DNA of 64,000 bases from Nonlabens sp. Hel1_33_55 (GCF_900101765.1 NZ_LT627735.1:1240001-1304000); one strand, 5' to 3'. Positions 34,834-44,048 are shown, counted from the first letter of the stretch. Program-made: numbers and translations. The notes: a model not told the origin generated them from the sequence alone.

Positions 34834-35997
34834 CTATTCAGACCTTAATTTTTTCTTGAGCACTTTACTAGCTTGTGTAAACCCACCATTGTCGCCATCC
34901 AGAAAGTGAATATGATTACCGTCCAGCGTGGTGACATAACAAGAAAGCACACTACTTTCACTCACATAGTAACCAAAAGAAATTTGAGTGTCTTCTTCTA
35001 GATCGTCAAGATAACGCATCAATTTTCTACGCTGCTTTTTGGATCCGGTAATCACTGTATTGATGGAACCATCCATTAGAAGGGTTTCCGTTAGTTCGAT
35101 TAATTCCTGTAGATATTCTTGACCATCCTGAGTATGATATAGATAATATTTTCCAAAAATGGTGCTCATGAATGACCTTAATAAATGTCTAAAGCTGAAC
35201 CTCTTGCGCTGGATTTGGACTTGATCCAGCAACTCTGAGAAATTGCTAGTAACATTAAGATGCTCCAAGGTTAATGGGTTGCGCTTTGCATCATTACCAT
35301 AAATTTTATCCAGCTTTTTCAAGATTTCGCCATAGATTTCATGCTGGTTATCGACGTTAACTGAGGTGATAATCAAGGTTAATATTTCATTAGTCTCAAT
35401 AGGTGGCGCGACTTTGTTCCACTTACAATCCATTCCCGCAAGATCTAAATAATCAGAACTTATTTCAGAAATACCTAAATCCTGATGATCTCTTTGTTTA
35501 ATGTCAGATTCTGCATGTTGAAGAGCATTACCTTGAATAAGTGGTATTACATGATTTGAATTTGCCTGAAACTTTGAGATTTTCAAAATGGATCTTCTGG
35601 CTTTCATCGTTTTAACGGAGCGATAGCCCACTCTAAAAAGAAAATCAAAATTAGTTAGACATCGTTCCTGATGATATTTTAAGGCCATTAAACAATCCTT
35701 CAAAATAAGATCTGGCATTAAAATCGTTGCTCCATCACCTCCAAAAAAGAAAGGTATATCGATACCAGCATCCCTTGAAATATTGAGACAAGCTGCAATA
35801 CTTCCTGTCGCAGCAAGGTGTACCTGTTGTTGCCTACCTTCTTCAATCGCAATGGTAGAACCTTCAACGTCTGTCACAACGATATTCCAGTCTTCAGGTA
35901 CATCACAAAAATGCATCCTGTTGGAATAGATATCTACCAACTTACCGGTATAGGCATGAAGATCAGAATAAAAATGGGCAGACCTATCTAACATCAT
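34834..35997 (-). CDS. DUF3095 family protein (copy A)
   Basis: About 387 residues. The order of motifs is as in copy B: FYSDLHAYTGKLVDIYSNRM, VVTDVEGSTIAI, FFFGGDGATILMP, and the C-terminal IHFLDGDNGGFTQASKVLK. The GST version of the first motif is closer to class III cyclase metal-binding loops than the QST of copy B. The start is the ATG at 35997 or the adjacent one at 35994. A promoter box identical in sequence and position to that of copy B precedes it, so the duplication seems to have included the promoter and each copy may be transcribed separately. Confidence 0.8.
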   Translation of the reverse strand: MMLDRSAHFYSDLHAYTGKLVDIYSNRMHFCDVPEDWNIVVTDVEGSTIAIEEGRQQQVHLAATGSIAACLNISRDAGIDIPFFFGGDGATILMPDLILKDCLMALKYHQERCLTNFDFLFRVGYRSVKTMKARRSILKISKFQANSNHVIPLIQGNALQHAESDIKQRDHQDLGISEISSDYLDLAGMDCKWNKVAPPIETNEILTLIITSVNVDNQHEIYGEILKKLDKIYGNDAKRNPLTLEHLNVTSNFSELLDQVQIQRKRFSFRHLLRSFMSTIFGKYYLYHTQDGQEYLQELIELTETLLMDGSINTVITGSKKQRRKLMRYLDDLEEDTQISFGYYVSESSVLSCYVTTLDGNHIHFLDGDNGGFTQASKVLKKKLRSE

Positions 35998-36000
35998 AAT

Positions 36001-36008
36001 CAAACTTA
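36001..36008 (-). promoter_or_regulatory. Promoter -7 box of DUF3095 copy A, leaderless geometry
   Basis: TAAGTTTG ends 3 bp before the first ATG. Confidence 0.55.
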
Positions 36009-36094
36009 ACTAGATCAAAATGATATGTAGCTTTATGAACTATTAAAAGATATAGACTTAACATTAAGATATTGTTGAATCTTGAAACTATCAA

Positions 36095-36102
36095 TATTTT
36101 TG
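36095..36102 (+). promoter_or_regulatory. Promoter of the endonuclease I gene
   Basis: TATTTTTG followed by C, with a TTG at 36075-36077 (17-bp spacer), 22 bp before the ATG. It is one of the few promoters here with a recognisable -33 element. Confidence 0.65.
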
Positions 36103-36124
36103 CAAAGTCCCCTAAAATTGCAAG

Positions 36125-38116
36125 ATGAACAAATTTTACCTTTTATTGATTTTTATAGTTTTCGCTTTCGCGAAAGCGAACTCACAAGTAGTCATCAACG
36201 AGCTAGATGCAGATACACCTAGTACAGACTTCGAAGAATTTATTGAATTACGCACACCAGATCCTTTTACATCCCTAGATGGTTATATTATGGTTTTGTT
36301 TAATGGAAGTTCTTCTGGAATGGGACGCAGTTATTATGTAGAAGATCTTAATGGTTTAACTACAGATGTTAACGGATTGGTTGTTTTAGGAAGTTCACAA
36401 GTAAGACCTGCGGTAGACCGTCAATTATTAAGTGATGGCAATACCTTTCAAAATGGAGCAGATGCCGTTGCTATATACTTAGGTGAACCCAATGATTTTC
36501 CGGATCGAACATTGGCAAATCAGGACAATCTGGTAGCAGCGTTGGTTTATGGCACTAATGATGCAGAAAACGAAAATTTATTAAATCTTCTAGGAGAAAC
36601 TGTTCAATATAATGAAGGAGCAGCAAATAACACCAATTCATTGCAACGCAAGGAAGATGGAACTTATGAAGTGAAAGCACCTACACCGCACTCCTTGAAT
36701 GATGCGACAGAAACTTCATATATAGGTGTCGACTTTAGAATTACAGCTACTGAAGATTTGAATGAAGGTGACTTTTTCAGCCTAACCTTCACTTTGACAA
36801 GAGCTGCAGATGAGGATTTCAACTTAAGTTTTAGTCTTAATAACGGTTCATTTAATGAAGCTGATTACAATGGCACTACAGAAATTTTTATTCCAGCCGG
36901 TCAAACGGAACAATCCCTAGATTTTGAGTTGATCAATGATGATCTTGATGAAGGAGATGAATTCATGAGGGTTGATTTAGATGACGATCTTCCAGTAGGA
37001 TTCAAACGAATTAAAGATAATATTGAGTACCTGGTGATTGACGATGACTTCACTGTAGCAGATTATGGAAACCCTACAACTCCAACTTATGGAACGGTTA
37101 GACCCAGAACTCCAGATGGATACTACGACACTCTTGAAGATAAAGCAGGACCAGAATTAGAACAAGCCATCACTTCCATCATCGCAGAAACTGGCGTGGT
37201 GCGCCACCACACTTATGCAGACATCACAACCATTCTAAAGGATGCAGATGCCAGTGCCCTCAACAGTAATAAAGTATGGTTGTTATATTCAGAAATAGAG
37301 CGCAGTGATGTCTTATTTCAAGACGGCAGCAATGGAAATGGCAGATGGAATCGAGAGCATGTTTTTCCTAGATCACGAGGTGACTATGATAGCTTAGAAG
37401 ATTTAGATGATATAGCAGATGGTATCAATGTATGGGTGGAAACTAGTGTGGATAGCTTGCGCCATGGTAACAGTGATGCACACCATTTAAGAGCGACAGA
37501 TGCTCCTACAAACTCTTCAAGAGGTGATCAAAATTATAGCGAGAATAGTAATCTAGGTTACAATGGCCCGTCTGGTAGCCAGGGCTCGTGGCATGGTGAT
37601 GTGGCTCGATCTATATTTTATATGACACTGCGCTATAACTATTCTGATACACAAATGTTGCAGGTGATTGATGGCTATCCAGAAAACGACATGGGACAGA
37701 TAGGCGACCTTGAAACCTTATTACAATGGCATGAAGAGGATCCAGTAGATGATTTTGAAATGAACAGAAATAATGTTGTTTATGACTGGCAGCGCAATAG
37801 AAATCCGTTTATAGATAGGCCAGAATTGGTGGACTTTGTTTTTGGACCTAAAGCAGGGCAAGCGTACACTCTTTCTAATGCAACGGAGACATTAGACCAA
37901 ATCACAGTGTATCCAAATCCTTCAAGAGGAATGTTCTATATAAGTAATGTAAATGAACCGATTTCTTTGAGAATATTCGATACCCTAGGTCGAGAAGCAC
38001 TATCACGAGAAATTTTCAACAATACCCAAATACAACACAACCTAGCCAGCGGAATTTATCTGGTTCGTTTGAGTAACGATGCTGGGTCTAGCTCTAAAAA
38101 GTTAATCGTAGAATAA
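36125..38116 (+). CDS. Secreted endonuclease I with LTD-like, Calx-beta-like and T9SS sorting domains
   Basis: A 663-residue exported protein. Signal peptide at about 1-20, whose end FAFAKANSQ is encoded by an exact palindrome copy. A lamin-tail-like domain (VVINELDADTPSTDFEEFIEL) is at about 22-195. A Calx-beta-like domain with Asp/Glu-rich loops is at about 205-300. An endonuclease I domain is at about 330-575, with WNREHVFPRSRG, SDAHHLRATDAPTNSSRGD and a His/Asn metal site. A T9SS type A sorting domain ends the protein (ITVYPNPSRGMFYI, SGIYLVRLSNDAGSSSKKLIV). It is predicted to be secreted by the gliding-associated Por system and to degrade extracellular DNA or RNA. Confidence 0.93.
   Translation: MNKFYLLLIFIVFAFAKANSQVVINELDADTPSTDFEEFIELRTPDPFTSLDGYIMVLFNGSSSGMGRSYYVEDLNGLTTDVNGLVVLGSSQVRPAVDRQLLSDGNTFQNGADAVAIYLGEPNDFPDRTLANQDNLVAALVYGTNDAENENLLNLLGETVQYNEGAANNTNSLQRKEDGTYEVKAPTPHSLNDATETSYIGVDFRITATEDLNEGDFFSLTFTLTRAADEDFNLSFSLNNGSFNEADYNGTTEIFIPAGQTEQSLDFELINDDLDEGDEFMRVDLDDDLPVGFKRIKDNIEYLVIDDDFTVADYGNPTTPTYGTVRPRTPDGYYDTLEDKAGPELEQAITSIIAETGVVRHHTYADITTILKDADASALNSNKVWLLYSEIERSDVLFQDGSNGNGRWNREHVFPRSRGDYDSLEDLDDIADGINVWVETSVDSLRHGNSDAHHLRATDAPTNSSRGDQNYSENSNLGYNGPSGSQGSWHGDVARSIFYMTLRYNYSDTQMLQVIDGYPENDMGQIGDLETLLQWHEEDPVDDFEMNRNNVVYDWQRNRNPFIDRPELVDFVFGPKAGQAYTLSNATETLDQITVYPNPSRGMFYISNVNEPISLRIFDTLGREALSREIFNNTQIQHNLASGIYLVRLSNDAGSSSKKLIVE
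36163..36178. repeat. Dispersed palindrome copy 14 (exact)
   Basis: Exact 16-mer, extends to the 20-bp TTCGCTTTCGCGAAAGCGAA. It encodes FAFAKA at the end of the endonuclease signal peptide. Confidence 0.95.
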
Positions 38117-38143
38117 TCTATATTCTAAGATGAAATTTGAAAC

Positions 38144-38174
38144 GCAAAAACCACTTTCGGTTTTTGCTTTTTTT
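38144..38174 (+). terminator. Intrinsic terminator after endonuclease I
   Basis: A 9-bp stem GCAAAAACC/GGTTTTTGC with a run of seven T. Confidence 0.9.
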
Positions 38175-38267
38175 GTTAACGTCATTTAGTGAAACGACTA
38201 GGGTTCTAACGATTACACCAATTCGCAATGAATCTAGCTACTGAAAGTTATTCCTTAACTTATACCC

Positions 38268-38489
38268 ATGAAAATCAATCTCCTTTCCTGTGATGCACAA
38301 AGACCTGACAAGCGAGCCATAGCACGATGCATCGCTGAAATTTCAACGGCTAGCGAGAACCTTGCTCATGAACTCACTGATATTTTGTTGGAAGGTGACG
38401 CCGTGGACATCGAGATTGAAGATAAAAATCGTGGATCTGCACTTAGATCACTGCGTAAATTAGATATCGACTACGAGATTGTGGATTAA
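38268..38489 (+). CDS. Small conserved-looking cytoplasmic protein, unrecognised
   Basis: A 73-residue soluble protein that opens MKINLLSCDAQRPDKRAIAR and ends with an LRKLDIDYEIVD strand. Its predicted alternation of helix and strand resembles small ferredoxin-like or ribosomal-L7/L12-like folds, but I do not recognise a family. No signal peptide. It sits alone between the T9SS nuclease and priA and has a palindrome 51 bp after its stop. Confidence 0.55.
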   Translation: MKINLLSCDAQRPDKRAIARCIAEISTASENLAHELTDILLEGDAVDIEIEDKNRGSALRSLRKLDIDYEIVD

Positions 38490-38539
38490 TGTAAATTCTT
38501 CATCAGACTTAGAAAGGGTATCATTTAGTTATTTTATTC

Positions 38540-38555
38540 CGCTTTCGCGAAAGCG
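38540..38555. repeat. Dispersed palindrome copy 15 (exact)
   Basis: Exact 16-mer in the 80-bp gap between the convergent small gene and priA. Confidence 0.95.
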
Positions 38556-38569
38556 AACCAATCATACAC

Positions 38570-41020
38570 TTAGTAACAATCCACATCAATATTACATCGT
38601 ACAGATCTGTACTGCTTGATGCTCTCAAAGCTTTTTTTGACTTTTGAAATAAATCCTTTGATCGTTTCTGGCGAATGGGTTTTTCCCATTTTAACCATCA
38701 CATGCACATTGAACAAGTTACGAACTCTGGATACCGGTGGAAACTCTGGTCCAAGAACCTCAACACCATGCTCAATCTGGTTAAGTGCGCCTACAAACCA
38801 CTCACCTGCCTGTAACGTTGTGCTGTAATCACGATGCTTGAAGGTAATCCTTATCAATCTCTGATATGGCGGATATTTAAACTGATACCGATCCTGCAAT
38901 TGCTCCTTAAACATAGTTTTATAATCATACGTACTGACCTGCTGCAAAATCATATGATGCGGATTATAGCTCTGCAATAAAACCGTACCGCGCTTCTCAG
39001 TCCTGCCGGCGCGACCAGCTACCTGTGTCAATAATTGGAAACAACGTTCATGTGATCTAAAATCTGGGAAATTCAGCATGGCATCTGCATTGAGAACACC
39101 TACCAATGTTACGTGCCTAAAATCAAGTCCCTTAGTTAGCATCTGCGTTCCCACAAGGCAGTCCACTTCCCTATTCTCTACCTTATCAATGAGTTTTTCA
39201 TAGCTGTACTTTCCTCTGGTAGTATCAAGATCCATACGGGCGATCCTGCGATTGGGGAAAATTTCTTTGAATTCTGCTTCTATCTGCTCTGTACCGAAGC
39301 CTTTTGTGTCCAGATCAGTGCTGGAACAGGCGATACATTCCCTAGGAATAAAAGTATGATAACCGCAGTAGTGACAACGCATTTGACCACGGTGCTGGTG
39401 TACGGTTAGACTCACATCACAGTTGGGACATTGAGGAGCATGACCGCAGGTATTGCATTCCATGATAGGTGCAAAACCACGTCTATTTTGAAATAGAATA
39501 ACTTGTTCATCGTTTTTGAAAGCCTCTGTCATTGCCTCTATCAATGTATCTGAAAAGTGTCCGGTCATCCGTTTTTTACGGTGCTTTTCCTTGATATCAA
39601 TCATGTTGATTTCAGGCATCAAGACGTTACCATAACGCTTCTTAAGCTCGACCAATTCAAATTTGCCGATCGTTGTGTTGTAATAACTTTCCAATGATGG
39701 CGTCGCACTTCCCAATAATATTTGGGAACCTTTCATCTTACCCAAAACGATGGAAGCATCACGAGCATTATATCTTGGCGCTGGATCAAACTGTTTGAAG
39801 CTGGTCTCATGTTCTTCATCCACGATGATTAAACCTAGATCTTCAAACGGCAGCAGCAGCGCGCTGCGCGCACCTATTATCACATAAGGCTCTGTAGCAT
39901 CTAGAACTAGGTTCCAGACTTCCTGACGCTCATTGAGATTATATTTAGAATGATAAACAAGTACTTGATGCTTAAAATAATGCTGGAGTCTTCCTATGAG
40001 TTGAGTGGTAAGCGCTATCTCTGGTAACAGATATAGGCATTGTTTTCCCTGAGCAAGATATTCCTCTATGAGCTTTACGTAGATTTCTGTTTTACCGCTA
40101 GAGGTTACGCCGTGAAGTAAACAGACTTTACTTTCTTGGAACGCTTGTTTGATCTCACCGTAAGCAATTTCTTGCGACTCGTTTAGCTCATAGAGTTCGC
40201 TACCCGTTTGCCTATCCATAAGCATACGGCTTACTTCCTGCTCTGTTTCAAGTAGAATTTGCTTATCGATCAATGATTTTAGAACAGCTCTTGATGCTTT
40301 GGCTCTGGTCTCTAGATCTTTAGATTTCACTAATTTATCACCAGCTCGCATCATGAATAAGGTCATGAGTACTTCACGTTGCTTAGGTGCGCGAGACATC
40401 GAGTCCAAAAGTTCTCGCAATGCATGCTCACTTTTAAATTCTGGAGCTAGAGAAATGTATTTCTCGGTTTTGGCTTTGTAGGTATTATAAAGCTCTTCTT
40501 GAAGAATGATTAAATGCTTTGATAGCATTTGTCTCAAAATAGGCAATACAGTTTTACGATCTAAAAGACTAGCAACATCATCCACTTTCATGGCTTTGCG
40601 GTTATCAAGCGCTTCTAGAATCAAAAATTCCTGATCAGTAAGCGCATCATCCTCGACATTTGTATTTTCATCGCGCTGTATGATTGTTTCACTTTCCAGC
40701 AGCAAGGATTTAGGCAGGGCTGCTTTCATTACTTGACCTACACTACATAAATAGTACGATGCGATCCATTCCCAAAATTTGATTTGGCCTTCTTGTAGGA
40801 TAGGAGATTCATCAATAACAAATTCAATATCCTTGATGTCATAGGCGACCTCAATATTTTGCCTTACGCCTACAGCGATTCCTGTATAAATTTTTGATTT
40901 ACCAAAGGGTACCGCAACACGCATTCCTTGCTGGATAAAATCTGCCTCTGCGGCTGTGATACAATACGTGAAGTATCGCTCCAGTGGCAGTGGTAGTATG
41001 ACATCTAGAAAATGAGACAT
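38570..41020 (-). CDS. priA: Primosomal replication protein N' (PriA helicase)
   Basis: An 816-residue replication-restart helicase. The N-terminal DNA-binding domain is at about 1-105 (FLDVILPLPLERYFTY). The SF2 helicase core has GVTSSGKTEIY (Walker A), DEEHETSFKQFDPAPRYNAR (DEEH), and GSATPS. The zinc-binding block is CNTCGHAPQCPNC and CHYCGY, CIACSS. C-terminal motifs are QMLTKGLDF, AGRAGR and the terminal CTD. It reloads DnaB at collapsed forks. A terminator hairpin abuts the start codon (see the terminator at 41021). Confidence 0.95.
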   Translation of the reverse strand: MSHFLDVILPLPLERYFTYCITAAEADFIQQGMRVAVPFGKSKIYTGIAVGVRQNIEVAYDIKDIEFVIDESPILQEGQIKFWEWIASYYLCSVGQVMKAALPKSLLLESETIIQRDENTNVEDDALTDQEFLILEALDNRKAMKVDDVASLLDRKTVLPILRQMLSKHLIILQEELYNTYKAKTEKYISLAPEFKSEHALRELLDSMSRAPKQREVLMTLFMMRAGDKLVKSKDLETRAKASRAVLKSLIDKQILLETEQEVSRMLMDRQTGSELYELNESQEIAYGEIKQAFQESKVCLLHGVTSSGKTEIYVKLIEEYLAQGKQCLYLLPEIALTTQLIGRLQHYFKHQVLVYHSKYNLNERQEVWNLVLDATEPYVIIGARSALLLPFEDLGLIIVDEEHETSFKQFDPAPRYNARDASIVLGKMKGSQILLGSATPSLESYYNTTIGKFELVELKKRYGNVLMPEINMIDIKEKHRKKRMTGHFSDTLIEAMTEAFKNDEQVILFQNRRGFAPIMECNTCGHAPQCPNCDVSLTVHQHRGQMRCHYCGYHTFIPRECIACSSTDLDTKGFGTEQIEAEFKEIFPNRRIARMDLDTTRGKYSYEKLIDKVENREVDCLVGTQMLTKGLDFRHVTLVGVLNADAMLNFPDFRSHERCFQLLTQVAGRAGRTEKRGTVLLQSYNPHHMILQQVSTYDYKTMFKEQLQDRYQFKYPPYQRLIRITFKHRDYSTTLQAGEWFVGALNQIEHGVEVLGPEFPPVSRVRNLFNVHVMVKMGKTHSPETIKGFISKVKKSFESIKQYRSVRCNIDVDCY

Positions 41021-41051
41021 AAAAAAATCGGTTATGTAAAAATAACCGATT
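41021..41051 (-). terminator. Terminator touching the priA start codon
   Basis: A 10-bp perfect stem (41026-41035 with 41042-41051) followed on the minus strand by seven T that run directly into the priA ATG. It most likely ends the upstream DUF2147 transcript. Confidence 0.8.
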
Positions 41052-41094
41052 CCCTTTTTGCATGCTTTTAGTCACACGCTATTTTATCAATAAC

Positions 41095-41520
41095 TTATAT
41101 ACGTTCCCAAGTTTGGGTTCTATATAAAAACAAAATGTAGCCACGTACCATTAATAAATCTGGATTGTCTTCATTGAGCCAGATCTTGCAATCATATTCC
41201 TTACCATTTTCTGGGTCTATGATGGTTCCATCCTTGTACATTTTTCCTTTTTTCTTCAGGCCTTTCATTATAACCATGCCTTCAATAGGTTGGTCTTTCA
41301 AAGCTCCTTCACAGGAAACACATTTAGGGTTAGCTGGAGCATCTTTAGACAAGACCTTTAATACTTTACCATAGTAGGAATCGCCTTTTTTAAAGATCTG
41401 CATGTGAGACTTTACCTCACCAGATTCATCATCGATGGTTTTCCATGTTCCAGTGACGTCTTGTGAGTTCGCTTTCGCGAAAGCGAAAAAACACAACAGC
41501 ACTATTACTATATTTTTCAT
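41095..41520 (-). CDS. DUF2147 family exported protein
   Basis: About 141 residues from the ATG at 41520; the longer frame adds a leader without signal character. The signal peptide (MKNIVIVLLCFFAFAKANSQ) is encoded at its end by an exact palindrome. The mature part is a DUF2147 beta barrel (VTGTWKTIDDESGEVKSHM, GKVLKV, then IVIM-like repeats and NPDLLMVRGYILFLYRTQTW). Related proteins are small periplasmic or secreted barrels with lipocalin-like size; ligand unknown. It is followed by a terminator that touches priA. Confidence 0.82.
   Translation of the reverse strand: MKNIVIVLLCFFAFAKANSQDVTGTWKTIDDESGEVKSHMQIFKKGDSYYGKVLKVLSKDAPANPKCVSCEGALKDQPIEGMVIMKGLKKKGKMYKDGTIIDPENGKEYDCKIWLNEDNPDLLMVRGYILFLYRTQTWERI
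41470..41485. repeat. Dispersed palindrome copy 16 (exact)
   Basis: Exact 16-mer, extends to the 20-bp TTCGCTTTCGCGAAAGCGAA. It encodes FAFAKA in the DUF2147 signal peptide. Confidence 0.95.
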
Positions 41521-41534
41521 ACTCTGTATATTGT

Positions 41535-41566
41535 AAAGCCCATGAAAAATCACGGGCTTTTTAATT
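41535..41566. terminator. Hairpin between the chalcone-isomerase-like and DUF2147 genes
   Basis: AAAGCCCATG pairs with CACGGGCTTT (one mismatch), with a T run on the plus-strand side and a poor one on the minus side. Its direction of action is unclear. Confidence 0.5.
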
Positions 41567-41583
41567 TTTAATTCGGGAATGGA

Positions 41584-42147
41584 TTATGATCCTAACATTC
41601 CTTTTTTCAGGTCTTTATCTGCAGGCTTGTTACCCAACCAGATACCGAAAAGTCCTTTTGCAAAATCCTTACCTTCAATAGTTCCTAACAGTTTCCCGTT
41701 TTTGTGAGCCATTGTTCCTTTCCCAGGAATGTATGCAATTTGGAATTCATTACCCTTAACGATCTCTTCATTGAAGAATCCAATGAATTTATCGATTTTG
41801 GGTTGTAATTTCTTACGTTCTGCACTGGATACACTGTCTTCGAAACCCTCAGTAATCGCATCGATCATCTTGTCTTGAGTAACTAGTTTGCTTACTATAT
41901 CAAGTGTAATCGCCATAGGCTGATCAGAGCTCAATAAAGCGGTGCCGTTTGAAGTTTTAGTAGTGGTATATAGTCCACCAACATAGAGATCAAACACAAA
42001 TTTCTCACGCAATCCTGCGCCATTAAGGGTAAGATCTTTACCATCAACTTTAAGGCTTTTTTCAACAGTAACACCTTCAATGGTCATTTGAGCAGATGCC
42101 GTGTAAGTACCTAGAGCGGCAACAGCAATTAAGAGTAATTTTTTCAT
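41584..42147 (-). CDS. Chalcone-isomerase-like exported protein
   Basis: A 187-residue protein with a signal peptide (MKKLLLIAVAALGTYTASAQ). The fold-defining segments are LNGAGLREKFVFDLYVGGLY, an early helix-strand, and EDSVSSAERKKLQPKIDKFI with GNEFQIAYIPGKGTM and LLGTIEGKDFAKGLFGIWLG. This matches the chalcone-isomerase-like superfamily of bacterial periplasmic proteins, which bind fatty acids or lack the plant active site. The natural ligand is unknown. Confidence 0.82.
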   Translation of the reverse strand: MKKLLLIAVAALGTYTASAQMTIEGVTVEKSLKVDGKDLTLNGAGLREKFVFDLYVGGLYTTTKTSNGTALLSSDQPMAITLDIVSKLVTQDKMIDAITEGFEDSVSSAERKKLQPKIDKFIGFFNEEIVKGNEFQIAYIPGKGTMAHKNGKLLGTIEGKDFAKGLFGIWLGNKPADKDLKKGMLGS

Positions 42148-42182
42148 ATCATTAATTATTAGATTGTTTAAATATAGTATTC

Positions 42183-43109
42183 CTAATTCAAATTCCGTGC
42201 CCTTAATGATCTGATAGATGCATTAAGTTCATAACCAAGCAACAAAATGTTTGCTGTGAGCCAGATGTAGATCATTAAAATAAGCAAAGCACCTATTGAA
42301 CCATAGATTTCATTATAGGAGGCAAAATTGTCAATATAAAGACCATATAAATAGGACGAAATCAAAATAAGAACAGTAGTCACTACAGACCCTATAGAAA
42401 AGAACTTAGTTTGCCGTCCTTCCTTAGTTCCCGTGTAATAAAGCGTGCTGACGAATAAGTACAACATGAAGATTATAGCTACATAGCGTATGACGATTAA
42501 CCAGATCTCGGTTGAACTTTGCGTCATGAAATCCTCTGCTCTTAAGGTTCCTATCCAGTACTCCACAATTCCAAACATCATGATGGATATCAATAAGAAC
42601 AAGCTAAGTAACAACGACACTCCAACGGCCACAAAATATTGTCTGAACATGTTGCGGTTAAACGATGAATGATAAGATCGCTCAAAGCCATCAAAGACGG
42701 CATTGATACCATTACTCATAAAAAATAATGAGGTTACAAACGCTATCGTCAAAAGACCCGTATTCTCCTGAAGGGCAATTTCTTTAAAAATAGTATCAAA
42801 AGAACCTGCCGCCTGCGTGGGCAGCAAACCATTAACAAATTCCAAAAAATCAACCTGAAAATTATCAACTGGTACAAAAGGTATCAGGTTAAGCATGAAT
42901 AGAATAAACGGGAAAATAGCCATAAAGAAACTATAGCTAATCGCACTCGCTCGCAAAGTAAATGCACCTTGAACGATACCAACGCTGTAGGTTTCCCATA
43001 AATCATAAACAGTCATTCCTTCAAATCCAGGTAACCGCGCGCGGCTTGACACCGCCACAAACCATGAGACGACCGGTATGCGGTCTAATATAGACTTGAG
43101 CCTACTCAT
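42183..43109 (-). CDS. YihY/BrkB family inner-membrane protein
   Basis: A 308-residue membrane protein with six hydrophobic helices. The family opening is RASAISYSFFMAIFPFILFMLNLIPF split by a loop, followed by the FFMSNGINAVFDGFERSY motif and a final GSIGALLILMIYIWLTANILLLGYELNA. The function of the family is unsettled. It overlaps nadC by 8 bp, so it is cotranscribed after nadC. Confidence 0.88.
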   Translation of the reverse strand: MSRLKSILDRIPVVSWFVAVSSRARLPGFEGMTVYDLWETYSVGIVQGAFTLRASAISYSFFMAIFPFILFMLNLIPFVPVDNFQVDFLEFVNGLLPTQAAGSFDTIFKEIALQENTGLLTIAFVTSLFFMSNGINAVFDGFERSYHSSFNRNMFRQYFVAVGVSLLLSLFLLISIMMFGIVEYWIGTLRAEDFMTQSSTEIWLIVIRYVAIIFMLYLFVSTLYYTGTKEGRQTKFFSIGSVVTTVLILISSYLYGLYIDNFASYNEIYGSIGALLILMIYIWLTANILLLGYELNASIRSLRARNLN

Positions 43110-43971
43110 GCATGGCTTTCAAACTAAGATCCATATTGTAAACACTATGCGTAAGAGCACCGCTGCTAACGTAATCCACACCACATTCTGCATATTCTCT
43201 AACTGTTTCAAGGGTAATGCCACCGCTACTTTCCGTAAGGCATTGATCGCCTATAAGATCCACAGCATTTTTAGTGTCCTCATAATTGAAGTTGTCAATC
43301 AATATGCGATAAACATGATCTGCAGATTTCAATATTTCCTTGATCTCGTCTAGATTTCTTGCCTCTACAATTATTTTGAGATCTTTATTCATCTCCTGAA
43401 GATAATCAGTCGTTTTCTCGATCGCTTTAGTGATACCACCAGCAAAATCAATATGGTTATCCTTGAGCATGACCATATCATACAACCCATATCTATGATT
43501 GACGCCGCCACCTATTTTAACGGCCCATTTTTCCAGTAAACGTATCCCTGGCGTCGTTTTGCGAGTATCTAGAATCTTTGTTTTAGTTCCCTCCAGACGG
43601 TCAACAAATTCTCGAGTCTTTGTCGCGATGGCGCTCATGCGTTGCATGCTATTGAGTACCAACCTTTCTGCCGTGAGGATGGATCTTGAGGAACCGCTTA
43701 CATAAAATACCTCGTCACCGTAAACCACTCTATCGCCGTCGTTCTTTACCTTTTCTATTTTCAGTGCAGGATCTACATGTTTGAATATCGCTTTCGCGAA
43801 AGCGATTCCAGCAATAACACCTTCATCCTTCACCAGCAATCGAGCTTTGCCACTGGCACTACGAGGTATGCATGCTAGACTACTGTGGTCGCCATCGCCC
43901 ACATCCTCTCGTAAGGCATTAATGATGATGCGGTTGACTTCTTCTTCAAATGCAGCGCCGTGGTATTTCAT
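43102..43971 (-). CDS. nadC: Nicotinate-nucleotide pyrophosphorylase (quinolinate PRTase)
   Basis: A 289-residue enzyme converting quinolinate and PRPP to nicotinate mononucleotide in NAD synthesis. Motifs are EDVGDGDHSS, the active-site LDTRKTTPGIR at about 135-145, KIGGGVNHRYGLYDMVMLKDNH and the ESSGGITLETV PRPP-site region. The length is standard. It precedes and overlaps the BrkB gene. Its own -7 box (43990-43997) gives a leader of about 12 nt. An exact palindrome is read as AFAKA in the N-terminal domain. Confidence 0.95.
   Translation of the reverse strand: MKYHGAAFEEEVNRIIINALREDVGDGDHSSLACIPRSASGKARLLVKDEGVIAGIAFAKAIFKHVDPALKIEKVKNDGDRVVYGDEVFYVSGSSRSILTAERLVLNSMQRMSAIATKTREFVDRLEGTKTKILDTRKTTPGIRLLEKWAVKIGGGVNHRYGLYDMVMLKDNHIDFAGGITKAIEKTTDYLQEMNKDLKIIVEARNLDEIKEILKSADHVYRILIDNFNYEDTKNAVDLIGDQCLTESSGGITLETVREYAECGVDYVSSGALTHSVYNMDLSLKAMHE
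43789..43804. repeat. Dispersed palindrome copy 17 (exact)
   Basis: Exact 16-mer inside nadC, read as AFAKA. Confidence 0.95.
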
Positions 43972-43989
43972 AGGTTTGGTGGATTAATT

Positions 43990-43997
43990 CAAAAGTA
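43990..43997 (-). promoter_or_regulatory. Promoter -7 box of nadC
   Basis: TACTTTTG, 18 bp before the ATG at 43971. It is divergent from the rlmH promoter. Confidence 0.55.
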
Positions 43998-44036
43998 AGA
44001 TTCTGCGGGCAATCTTATGAAAATGAATAAAGATTT

Positions 44037-44044
44037 TACCTTTG
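44037..44044 (+). promoter_or_regulatory. Promoter -7 box of rlmH, leaderless geometry
   Basis: TACCTTTG ends 4 bp before the rlmH ATG. Confidence 0.6.
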
Positions 44045-44048
44045 ATAG

